DNA of 64,000 nt from Chryseobacterium soli (lineage in GTDB: Bacteria; Bacteroidota; Bacteroidia; Flavobacteriales; Weeksellaceae), in assembly GCF_000737705.1 (NCBI RefSeq), contig NZ_JPRH01000010.1, forward strand, positions 157,491-221,490. Direction: 5' to 3'. The notes beneath the pieces are model-generated. The model had not been told where the DNA came from. It did no database searches and saw only the letters and a list, made by a program, of their open reading frames with translations. Positions 8,919 to 15,678 of the stretch are shown here, piece by piece. The position numbers were made by a program, and so were the translations under genes. Position 1 is the first letter of the stretch, and each line of letters starts with the position of its first letter.

Positions 8919-8921
8919 TTT

Positions 8922-8963
8922 ATGTAAAATGTATTATGTACAATGTAAAATGTACAGTGTACG
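8922..8963 (+). repeat. Heptanucleotide tandem array, left arm of the four-helix-bundle cassette
   Basis: Six consecutive 7-bp units of the form xTGTAxx read on the plus strand: ATGTAAA, ATGTATT, ATGTACA, ATGTAAA, ATGTACA, GTGTACG. The array starts 3 bp before the thiolase start codon (minus strand) and ends exactly at the stop codon of the four-helix-bundle gene. A second, more degenerate array faces it on the far side of that gene. It is not a CRISPR: there are no spacers. Confidence 0.8.
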
Positions 8964-9317
8964 TTAGTTAGAATAATTTTGTTTTAACCTAATTATCATA
9001 TTTTGGATATGTCTGATGTCGCTCATTAGTGATTCAAAGTCATCTTTATTGATGAAATCCAGATCATTAGCAATAATGACCTGTGTTTCAAATTCAAAAG
9101 AAGAACCTAATGCGATGTTTAAGAATTGGCAAAACTGAGGATTGGTATCTCTTCCTGCTCCTTCAGCAATATTAGAAGGTATTGAATAAAGACTTCTTCT
9201 TGACTGTGATGTCAATCCAAATAATTCGTCTTTAGGGAAATTCTTAGAAATAATATAATACTCCTTACAAAGTAGAATAGATTTTTTCCAGACTTCCAAT
9301 TCTCTAAAATTATGCAT
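8964..9317 (-). CDS. Four-helix-bundle protein (23S rRNA intervening-sequence type)
   Basis: A 117-residue S23/IVP-family protein. The family hallmarks are visible: an N-terminal FRELEVWKKS, and SIPSNIAEGAGR at 46-57 followed by helices (FLNIALGSSFEFET). I take the ATG at 9317 as the start; the reading frame extends to a TTG at 9341, but family members begin MHNFxxLxVW. Homologues are encoded in intervening sequences of 23S rRNA and as free-standing genes; some are related to the Avd accessory protein of diversity-generating retroelements. Their biochemical role is not settled. Here the gene fills the gap between fadB-like and thiolase genes and is bounded on both sides by inward-facing heptamer arrays. 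Confidence 0.85.
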   Translation of the reverse strand: MHNFRELEVWKKSILLCKEYYIISKNFPKDELFGLTSQSRRSLYSIPSNIAEGAGRDTNPQFCQFLNIALGSSFEFETQVIIANDLDFINKDDFESLMSDIRHIQNMIIRLKQNYSN

Positions 9318-9320
9318 GCC

Positions 9321-9355
9321 AATACTTTTTACACTATACAACCGACATTATACAA
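9321..9355 (-). repeat. Degenerate heptanucleotide array, right arm of the cassette
   Basis: Read on the minus strand (9355 to 9321) this is five 7-bp units: TTGTATA, ATGTCGG, TTGTATA, GTGTAAA, AAGTATT. The units follow the same xTGTAxx pattern as the left array but in opposite orientation, so the two arrays form an imperfect inverted repeat around the four-helix-bundle gene. It begins 1 bp after the stop of the upstream hydratase/dehydrogenase gene and ends 3 bp before the ATG at 9317. Confidence 0.65.
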
Positions 9356-9356
9356 A

Positions 9357-11750
9357 TTAATTCCTCAATGGTTTTCCGTTTTGTAACATATATTGAATTC
9401 TCTCCAATGTTTTTCTTTCCCCACACAGCTGTAGGAACGTTTCTCTTTCAAGATTCAATAAATATTGTTCAGTTACGACGGTTGGTTCAGAAAGATTTCC
9501 TCCGACCATTACATTGGCCAGTTTATCGGCAATTTTCTTGTCGTGTTCAGAAATGAATTTTCCGGTTAACATTTGGTCTGTTCCTACATAGAACATTCCT
9601 AATGCGTCCTTACCTAATACTTTTACTTTCTGTTCGATAGGCTGTGTATATCCTTGTTCCGCTAACAGTTTTGCTATTTTTTTAGCTTCTGCAATCTGTC
9701 TGTTTTTGCTTACAGAAACGATGTCTTTTCCTTTTTCAAGAATTCCCATATCGTATGCTTCGTATGCTGAAGTGGCTACTTTTCCCATTGCGATATTCAT
9801 GAAGGCTTCACGAAGTCTGTTGTTTTTCACATCATCACTGTGGAATTCTCTGGAAGTTCTCAATGTTAATTCTTTTGTTCCACCACCACCAGGGATTACT
9901 CCAACTCCGGTTTCTACTAATCCGATGTACGTTTCTGCTGCAGCAACCACTCTGTCTGCGTGCATAGTCATTTCGCAACCACCACCAAGAGTCATTCCGT
10001 GAGGAGCTACGACTACTGGAATAGAGGAGTAACGTACTCTCATCATTGATTTCTGAAAGTAAGCAATCGCCATATTCAAATCGTCCCAATCCTGCTCAAT
10101 CGCCATCATAAGGATCATTGCTAAATTGGCACCTACAGAGAAGTTTGTTCCCTGATTTCCGATCACTAAACCGTCATATTCTTTTTCAGCTAAATCGATG
10201 GCTCTGTTTAATCCGTCAAGCACTTCGCCTCCAAGAGAGTTCATTTTAGAACGGATCTCAAAGTTGATGATTCCGTCTCCAAGATCTTCTATGGAAGCTC
10301 CGGAATTGCTCCAAAGTGTTTTGTTTTTTCTGATATTATCTAAAATAATGAAGGCATCCTGTCCCGGAATTTTGTTGTATTCGCCGGAATTTTTATCAAC
10401 ATAAGTGCTTTGCCCTTCATCATTAACTTTATAGAATGTTTCTACATTTTTAACCCAATCTGAAACTTCATAACCTGCATCTTTGGCTAATTCAATACCT
10501 TTTTGAACGCCAACTGCATCCCATATTTCAAACGGACCGTTTTCCCATCCAAAACCTGCTCTCATGGCATCATCAATTTTATAGATGTCGTCAGAGATTT
10601 CAGGAACTTTATGAGAAACATAGGCGAATAGGGCGCCCAAGGATTTTCTGTATAATTCTCCGGCTTTATCTTTTCCGCCGATCAACACTTTAAATCTGTC
10701 GATAGGCTTATCAATTGTTTTTGTTAATTCTAACGTAGGAAATGAAGATTTCCCCTGAAGTTCATATTCTAAAGTCTCAAGGTTTAATCCATGAATTTCA
10801 GATTTTCCATCTGCCGTTTTCACTTTTTTATAGAATCCCTGCTGCGTTTTAGACCCCAGCCACTTATTATCCATCATTTTCTGGATATAATCAGGAAGAG
10901 CAAAAACATCATTGAAATCATTGGCTTCAGCACCGCTTTGACGTACACCGTTGGCAACCATCACCAAAGTATCTAAACCTACCACATCCGCTGTTCTGAA
11001 CGTTGCTGATTTAGGACGTCCGATAACAGGACCTGTTAATTTATCAACATCAGAAACATTCAATCCTAATTTCTGAACGTTATGAAGAAGATCCATAATA
11101 GAGAAAACCCCAATTCTGTTGGCAATAAATGCAGGGGTATCTTTTGCTAAAACAGTCGTTTTACCTAAAAACTTAGCGCCATAAGTCATATAGAAATCTA
11201 TAATCTCAGGATCCGTATCATTAGTTGGAATAATCTCTAAAAGAGGAAGGTATCGTACCGGATTGAAAAAGTGAGTTCCTGCAAAATATTTTTTGAAATC
11301 ATCACTTCTTCCTTCTGTTAAAAAGTGAATAGGAATTCCTGAGGTATTAGAAGAAATCAAGGTACCCGGTTTTCTGAACTGTTCAATTTTTTCGTACACT
11401 GATTTTTTGATGTCCAGTCTTTCCACTACTACTTCAATAATCCAGTCTGTATTTTTTATCTTTTGTAAGTCATCATCAAAGTTTCCCACTTTGATTCTAT
11501 CTGCAAATTTTGGAGAATAGAGCAGTGCGGGGCTTGCTTTTTTCAGTTTTTCAAAGTTTTCGGCAGCGATTCGGTTTCTTACTGCTTTGTCATCTTTGGT
11601 CAAACCTTTTTTTTGTTCTGCTTCGGTCAGTTCAAAAGGAACGATGTCAAGCAGCAATACTTCTACGCCAATATTGGCAAAGTGTGCTGCAATCCCGCTT
11701 CCCATAATTCCTGAGCCAAGAACCGTTACATGTTTGATTCTTCTTTTCAT
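9357..11750 (-). CDS. 3-hydroxyacyl-CoA dehydrogenase/enoyl-CoA hydratase fusion
   Basis: A 797-residue multifunctional beta-oxidation enzyme that hydrates enoyl-CoA and oxidises 3-hydroxyacyl-CoA with NAD. Unlike E. coli FadB, the order is reversed. The NAD-binding domain comes first (GSGIMGSG at 12-19, SSNTSGIP, HFFNPVRYLPLLEI), then the dehydrogenase C-terminal domain. The crotonase-type hydratase domain is C-terminal (about 500-700, with GNQGTNFSVGANL, TLGGGCEM and ETGVGVIPGGGG). This order is common in Bacteroidota and many Gram-positives. It is the first enzyme gene after the MarR regulator in the operon. Confidence 0.9.
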   Translation of the reverse strand: MKRRIKHVTVLGSGIMGSGIAAHFANIGVEVLLLDIVPFELTEAEQKKGLTKDDKAVRNRIAAENFEKLKKASPALLYSPKFADRIKVGNFDDDLQKIKNTDWIIEVVVERLDIKKSVYEKIEQFRKPGTLISSNTSGIPIHFLTEGRSDDFKKYFAGTHFFNPVRYLPLLEIIPTNDTDPEIIDFYMTYGAKFLGKTTVLAKDTPAFIANRIGVFSIMDLLHNVQKLGLNVSDVDKLTGPVIGRPKSATFRTADVVGLDTLVMVANGVRQSGAEANDFNDVFALPDYIQKMMDNKWLGSKTQQGFYKKVKTADGKSEIHGLNLETLEYELQGKSSFPTLELTKTIDKPIDRFKVLIGGKDKAGELYRKSLGALFAYVSHKVPEISDDIYKIDDAMRAGFGWENGPFEIWDAVGVQKGIELAKDAGYEVSDWVKNVETFYKVNDEGQSTYVDKNSGEYNKIPGQDAFIILDNIRKNKTLWSNSGASIEDLGDGIINFEIRSKMNSLGGEVLDGLNRAIDLAEKEYDGLVIGNQGTNFSVGANLAMILMMAIEQDWDDLNMAIAYFQKSMMRVRYSSIPVVVAPHGMTLGGGCEMTMHADRVVAAAETYIGLVETGVGVIPGGGGTKELTLRTSREFHSDDVKNNRLREAFMNIAMGKVATSAYEAYDMGILEKGKDIVSVSKNRQIAEAKKIAKLLAEQGYTQPIEQKVKVLGKDALGMFYVGTDQMLTGKFISEHDKKIADKLANVMVGGNLSEPTVVTEQYLLNLERETFLQLCGERKTLERIQYMLQNGKPLRN

Positions 11751-11805
11751 ATGTAAATTTTTATTATTTCTAAAATCATAGATAACCTTGCGGCTTCTTT
11801 ATAAT

Positions 11806-12261
11806 TTATTTTCTGTTGTTCAATAATTCGTTGGCAATTTTCATGATTTCATGCATTACATCCTTAAATACTTCTATTTTTTCAGGTGCAATTTTTTCCA
11901 TCACTTTCTTATTGAAATTGACGACAACTTCTTTGGACATGTTCCTTGAATTCAATCCCTTATCTGTAAGCTTGATGATCACTTCTCTTTTATCAGTGGT
12001 CGTCTTTTCTTTATAGATATATCCGTTGTCTTCCAATAATTTTATGATCCGTGTTAAAGAAGTAGGCTCAATGGCCATTTTAGGTCCCAGATTGGTACTT
12101 CTGGTTCCTTCTTTAGGATCGATCTTTAGGAGGGTAAGAGCCTGAACGGCCGTAGAATCATGCTCTTGGGCAAGTTCTGTGTACATTTTAGAAACAGCTA
12201 ACCAGGTCTGTTTTAATACTAAATCTACATTTTCAATTTTATCTTTGTTATGATCCATCAT
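11806..12261 (-). CDS. MarR family regulator of the beta-oxidation operon
   Basis: A 151-residue winged-helix MarR regulator with LKIDPKEGTRSTNLGPKMAIEPTSLTRIIKLLEDNGYI (recognition region) and KEKTTTDKREVIIKLTDKG (wing). The reading frame opens with TTG at 12285, but that codon lies inside the -7 box. I therefore place the start at the ATG at 12261, or the adjacent ATG at 12258, both preceded by AGGA. It heads the minus-strand operon of hydratase/dehydrogenase, thiolase and acyl-CoA dehydrogenase. It probably represses the operon through the palindromes at 12295-12314 and 12378-12397, with an acyl-CoA or fatty acid as a plausible inducer; that last point is inference. Confidence 0.85.
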   Translation of the reverse strand: MMDHNKDKIENVDLVLKQTWLAVSKMYTELAQEHDSTAVQALTLLKIDPKEGTRSTNLGPKMAIEPTSLTRIIKLLEDNGYIYKEKTTTDKREVIIKLTDKGLNSRNMSKEVVVNFNKKVMEKIAPEKIEVFKDVMHEIMKIANELLNNRK

Positions 12262-12282
12262 TTTTCCTGAAATGGTTTTACC

Positions 12283-12290
12283 CAAATTTA
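12283..12290 (-). promoter_or_regulatory. -7 element of the marR/beta-oxidation promoter
   Basis: TAAATTTG on the minus strand matches TAnnTTTG exactly. No clear TTTG is seen 17-23 bp upstream, where the operator palindrome sits. The position rules out the TTG at 12285 as a translation start. Confidence 0.6.
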
Positions 12291-12294
12291 GTAA

Positions 12295-12314
12295 ATATTA
12301 TGCATGCATAGTAT
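12295..12314. promoter_or_regulatory. Operator palindrome O1 (proposed MarR site)
   Basis: This 20-bp site differs at one position from the perfect palindrome at 12378-12397 and shares the core TATGCATGCATAGTAT. It lies 4 bp upstream of the -7 box, in the promoter spacer, where bound repressor would exclude RNA polymerase. Assignment to the adjacent MarR gene is by position and symmetry. Confidence 0.7.
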
Positions 12315-12377
12315 TTATTAACGTTAAATTTTGTTAATAACCTGATATGTAGATGGTTAAATTGTATGATTAGCATA

Positions 12378-12397
12378 ATACTATGCATGCATAGTAT
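12378..12397. promoter_or_regulatory. Operator palindrome O2 (proposed MarR site)
   Basis: A perfect 20-bp palindrome, ATACTATGCATGCATAGTAT. It is 19/20 identical to O1, and the centres are 83 bp apart, close to eight helical turns, so both would face the same side of the DNA. It lies between the stop of the ABC ATPase gene and the marR promoter. Confidence 0.75.
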
Positions 12398-12423
12398 ATC
12401 GATACATCAATGAAAACTAAGTA

Positions 12424-13347
12424 TTAATGAATGTTTCTGATGAAATCAACGATATCTTCAAAAGATTCGCATTGATGTTTCGTGCTTTCCTTAGAGATTG
12501 TCCAAAATAGATCCTGGAACTCAAAATGGAAAGAAGAAAGGTCTTTTTGGAAGTTTTTTTGTAACAAAGAATAGAGCATTTCCTTATAAAAATCAGGAGC
12601 TGTAATTTTAGGTGGAATAAAATTTTCATTTACCTGAAATAAAGAAGCATTCGTGAGTTCATCATGTTGCAGCAGGACATCTTCAACAATTCCTGAGTGT
12701 AAATAGCCGTCTTTTACATACCAAATCTTATCTGCAAATTCTTTTGCCAGCCGCCAGTCATGGGAAGAAAACAAAATGAGTTTTTGCTGCTCTTTTGCTA
12801 ATTTTCTAAGGGTTTTGAGAATGATTATTTTATTCTTTTCATCAAGATGTGTGGTTGGTTCGTCCAGAATGATAATAGGAGAGTTTTGTGTTAATGCTCT
12901 TCCTATAAATGCTTTCTGAAGATTCCCATCGGATAGATTTTTAAGAAGAGTATGTTTATATCGACTTAAATCCAGCTCTTCAATAATAGCAGACACTTCA
13001 TCCCGGTCTTCTTTTTTTAATTCAAAATAAAAAGGATAGTAAATGTATTTGCCCAATGAAATGAGATCTTCAACGGTATAATTCTGAGGAACAACAGATT
13101 TTGAGAAAACAATAGCAATATGTTCAGCGATCTCTTTTACAGAAAGGTTTTTTATGCTTTTATGATCAATAAAAATCTCACCATTCAATAACGGAATCTG
13201 ATGCAAAATAGATTTAATCAGCGTTGTTTTTCCTACTCCGTTATTCCCGATCAACAAGCATACATCTCCTAAATTCAAGCCTGCCTCAGCATTTGAAATT
13301 AGAGTTGTATCATAACCGATGTTAGCTTGTTTGATTTGTAGATGCAT
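12424..13347 (-). CDS. ABC transporter ATPase, iron-siderophore (FecE) type
   Basis: A 307-residue ATPase with Walker A IGNNGVGKTTL (33-43), a signature of LSDGN (variant of LSGGQ), Walker B IIILDEPTTHLD and a C-terminal extension of about 60 residues beyond the usual FecE length. The start is the ATG at 13347; the frame continues to a TTG at 13410 but the extra residues are not family-like. It pairs with the FecCD-type permease at 14087-15058 on the same strand. No substrate-binding protein gene is in the window. The pair is split by a GxxExxY gene and repeats. Iron-siderophore, heme or cobalamin import is the likely role. Confidence 0.8.
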   Translation of the reverse strand: MHLQIKQANIGYDTTLISNAEAGLNLGDVCLLIGNNGVGKTTLIKSILHQIPLLNGEIFIDHKSIKNLSVKEIAEHIAIVFSKSVVPQNYTVEDLISLGKYIYYPFYFELKKEDRDEVSAIIEELDLSRYKHTLLKNLSDGNLQKAFIGRALTQNSPIIILDEPTTHLDEKNKIIILKTLRKLAKEQQKLILFSSHDWRLAKEFADKIWYVKDGYLHSGIVEDVLLQHDELTNASLFQVNENFIPPKITAPDFYKEMLYSLLQKNFQKDLSSFHFEFQDLFWTISKESTKHQCESFEDIVDFIRNIH

Positions 13348-13356
13348 TGTTGTTGT

Positions 13357-13411
13357 TTTATCGCAAAGTCCTATTTTTAAGGGGGCAAGAAAATTCAAGA
13401 TTTTCAGCAAG
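13357..13411 (-). repeat. Partial copy of the CGCAAAG palindromic element
   Basis: It contains CGCAAAG (13362-13368) and, at 13379-13411, a run almost identical to 13920-13951 of the full element (AAGG-x-GGCAAGAAAAT, then AAGATTTTCAGCAAG). It has the same orientation as the full copy, so the two form direct repeats around the GxxExxY gene. Confidence 0.65.
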
Positions 13412-13466
13412 ATTTAGTTAAAGTATATAATCAATACTTATATTTTGCTAAATTAATGTTTTTAAA

Positions 13467-13844
13467 TTATAGATTATTAACAATCCTTGTTACTCCGTTT
13501 TTAAAAACATCAGATTGAAAGTTGAGTAATAAACCTAGTTTGCAGTTTGTCATTTTCAAGTAAGTTAGAAGTTGGGCTTTATGAATAGAATTGATATATT
13601 CAACAGTTTTTATTTCTAGTATTAATTTATTTTCTATAATTATATCCAGTCTGAAAGCATTTTGAATTCTTAGTTCTTCATAAATAATAGGAAGTAGTTT
13701 CTGTTTTTCTACAAATAATCCAGTTTTAACTAATTCATAAAACATGCATTCTTCATAAACATGCTCAAATAATCCTGGACCTAACTTTTTATGGATTTTT
13801 AAACCTGTTTCAAAAACAATTTTTGATAATTCATTTTCTGTCAT
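13467..13844 (-). CDS. GxxExxY protein, PD-(D/E)XK nuclease-like
   Basis: A 125-residue protein of the GxxExxY family (PDDEXK_3). The signature G24-LF-E27-HV-Y30 follows KIHKKLGP. The nuclease-like core shows D67 (FRLDIII), E77 and K79 (LILEIKT), then HKAQLLTYLK. The family is linked to PD-(D/E)XK nucleases, but its activity is unknown. The gene interrupts the permease-ATPase gene pair in the same orientation. It is flanked by a partial repeat on one side and a 181-bp nested palindrome on the other, which suggests insertion of a repeat-borne cassette. Confidence 0.85.
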   Translation of the reverse strand: MTENELSKIVFETGLKIHKKLGPGLFEHVYEECMFYELVKTGLFVEKQKLLPIIYEELRIQNAFRLDIIIENKLILEIKTVEYINSIHKAQLLTYLKMTNCKLGLLLNFQSDVFKNGVTRIVNNL

Positions 13845-13879
13845 TTGTGTGGTGTTTTTTTTGTAATTATTTAGTTTTT

Positions 13880-14060
13880 AACGCAAAGACGCAAATCTTT
13901 CACTTTGTATACTGCTTTTAAGGCGCAAGAAAATCAAAGATTTTCAGCAAGCATCGTGTTAAATGATTACATAATAAATATACATTTTAAATTTTATCGG
14001 CGATAAAATCCTTGCGCCTTAATAACATAAAAAGATAAAATAAAATTGCGTCTTTGCGAT
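13880..14060. repeat. Nested palindromic element with CGCAAAGACGCAA ends
   Basis: The terminal 13-bp inverted repeat (CGCAAAGACGCAA at 13882-13894, complement at 14046-14058) encloses a perfect inner repeat (AAGGCGCAAG at 13920-13929, CTTGCGCCTT at 14011-14020). It also holds two hairpins: GAAAATC-aaa-GATTTTC at 13929-13945 and ATTTTATCG-g-CGATAAAAT at 13991-14009. It encodes no protein and has the layout of a MITE- or REP-like element. It fills the gap between the permease gene and the GxxExxY gene. Confidence 0.75.
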
Positions 14061-14086
14061 TCACCAACAAGTGCATTTTCAAAGCA

Positions 14087-15058
14087 TCATACTTTATTCT
14101 GCTTCAAAAGCATCATGAGAATTACAGGGATTCCAAAAATAGAGCTAATTACATTCAAAGGTATTTGAGTTTTTTCTGCAATAGTGGAAAATAGCAACAT
14201 AATCAACATTCCCAGCAGCATATTCAGGATCCATTGCTGCCAAAGCTTTGCGGGATTATAAATGAGTCTGCAAAAATGAGGTACAATAATTCCAATAAAT
14301 AGGATAGGTCCTAAAAATGCCGTAATAGAAGCAGAAAGCAGGGAAGAGGCAATGATGATCAGAAGTTTTAAGTGTTGTAAATTCACTCCTAAACTTTGAG
14401 CATACGAACTTCCCAATGAATTGCCAATTAAGGGTTTTATGGTTTTAAAACAGATAAACATACCTATGGACACTAAAATAAATAATAAGAAAATCTGATT
14501 TCTCGTCACCATATTATTCGCTCCGAAAGACCATAAAATGTAGTTTTTCAAACTTTGATTCTCGGCATAAAACTGAAGCAGGGAAACAATAGCTCCTGCA
14601 AATGCCGAAACAAGAAACCCGAAAATAATAAGATATGATTTATCCTGAAATTTATTAGACATGGATAGCAGGATGAGCATCAGTGCAAAACTTCCGGCAA
14701 TGGCTGATAAACTCAGGAAACTGTTCTGAAGAAATTCAGGAAGAAGGAAATCATGTGAAAAAAAAATATAAAAAGCGACGGATAAACTGGCTACAGAAGT
14801 AATTCCCAGAATGTCCGGTCCGGCTAATGGATTTTGAAAATACTCTTGCATTAAAAATCCCGATGTTGGAATTGAAATTCCCGCCAGAAGCATAACTAAA
14901 ATACGATTGACCCGAATTTCAGCGATCTGGCTATGGTTTGAATTTTGAAAAAAATCCTGAATGTGTAAACTCAAAAACCCTGTGTTCATATTCATAACCG
15001 CGGCAATAATAATTGCGATTAAAGAAAATAAACACAGGATTTTAAATTTTTTTGACAT
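14087..15058 (-). CDS. FecCD family ABC permease
   Basis: A 323-residue hydrophobic permease of the FecCD/BtuC type, with about nine or ten membrane helices. Family segments include IRVNRILVMLLAGI, GFLMQEYFQNPLAGPDILGIT and FLGPILFIGIIVPHFCRLI. It imports iron-siderophore, heme or B12-type substrates together with the ATPase at 12424-13347, from which it is separated by the GxxExxY cassette. It begins 24 bp after a TlpA-like lipoprotein gene, probably in one operon. Confidence 0.88.
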   Translation of the reverse strand: MSKKFKILCLFSLIAIIIAAVMNMNTGFLSLHIQDFFQNSNHSQIAEIRVNRILVMLLAGISIPTSGFLMQEYFQNPLAGPDILGITSVASLSVAFYIFFSHDFLLPEFLQNSFLSLSAIAGSFALMLILLSMSNKFQDKSYLIIFGFLVSAFAGAIVSLLQFYAENQSLKNYILWSFGANNMVTRNQIFLLFILVSIGMFICFKTIKPLIGNSLGSSYAQSLGVNLQHLKLLIIIASSLLSASITAFLGPILFIGIIVPHFCRLIYNPAKLWQQWILNMLLGMLIMLLFSTIAEKTQIPLNVISSIFGIPVILMMLLKQNKV

Positions 15059-15082
15059 TATTTTGAATAAACGATGTAGGTT

Positions 15083-15646
15083 CTATTTTAAAAGAGAAGC
15101 GATCTTGGAATTTAAGGTCTCTTCTGTCATCATTCCCAAAAATTCATCGGTTGTATTGCCTTTTCTCATATACGTGAAAGGTATGGAGCCACCGTCCCAT
15201 TGCTTAAAGTTCTTTGCAAAGAAGGTATGATCCAGTTTTTTACCGTCTAATAACACGATATTATGAGCAAGTCCGTTTTCATCGGCAAATTTTTTCACAG
15301 CACCGGACCAGTCTGATTTTTCATCCAGATTCACGAAAGTAAATTTTACGGGTTTTCCTTTCAGTTCCGCCATTTTATTCTTAAAATGAGGGATTTCTTT
15401 CATACAAGGTCCGCACCAGGTTGCAAAAAAATTAGTAACATATAACGTGTCATTATTTTTAGCTAAATACTGGCCTAGTTTTTCATAAGAAATTTCAGGA
15501 GAAACAAAGGCACTTGATTCTGAACCAGTCTTTTCTGTGGTAGAAAGTGAGTCTGATGGCTTAGTTTCTGCATCTGTCTTCTGAGTTTCTTTTTTACAGC
15601 TTGAAAGGGCAAACAAAACAAGCGTTGCTAAAATTATCTTTCTCAT
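15083..15646 (-). CDS. TlpA-like thioredoxin-fold lipoprotein
   Basis: A 187-residue periplasmic lipoprotein. The signal peptide ends in lipobox LSSC with acylated C17. A Ser/Thr-rich linker (about 20-50) precedes a TlpA/ResA-type thioredoxin fold with the redox motif W77-CGPC (78-81) in FFATWCGPCMKEIP. It is a probable thiol-disulfide reductase for envelope proteins, for example in cytochrome c maturation. It is the first gene of the operon with the FecCD permease. It diverges from the ferredoxin reductase gene across only 32 bp. Confidence 0.85.
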   Translation of the reverse strand: MRKIILATLVLFALSSCKKETQKTDAETKPSDSLSTTEKTGSESSAFVSPEISYEKLGQYLAKNNDTLYVTNFFATWCGPCMKEIPHFKNKMAELKGKPVKFTFVNLDEKSDWSGAVKKFADENGLAHNIVLLDGKKLDHTFFAKNFKQWDGGSIPFTYMRKGNTTDEFLGMMTEETLNSKIASLLK

Positions 15647-15661
15647 AAATTATTTTTTATC

Positions 15662-15669
15662 TATTTTTG
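15662..15669 (+). promoter_or_regulatory. -7 element of the ferredoxin reductase gene
   Basis: TATTTTTG matches the Bacteroidota -7 consensus and ends 9 bp before the ATG at 15679, so the mRNA would be leaderless or nearly so. The -33 region would fall inside the divergent tlpA-like gene. Confidence 0.45.
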
Positions 15670-15678
15670 AATTGAAGT

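Noticed and set aside
8922..8963. Short tandem repeat that might suggest a CRISPR
   Set aside because: Units are 7 bp with no spacers and there are no cas genes anywhere in the window.
8964..9317. Four-helix-bundle gene as part of a diversity-generating retroelement (Avd)
   Set aside because: No reverse transcriptase, template repeat or variable repeat is present nearby.
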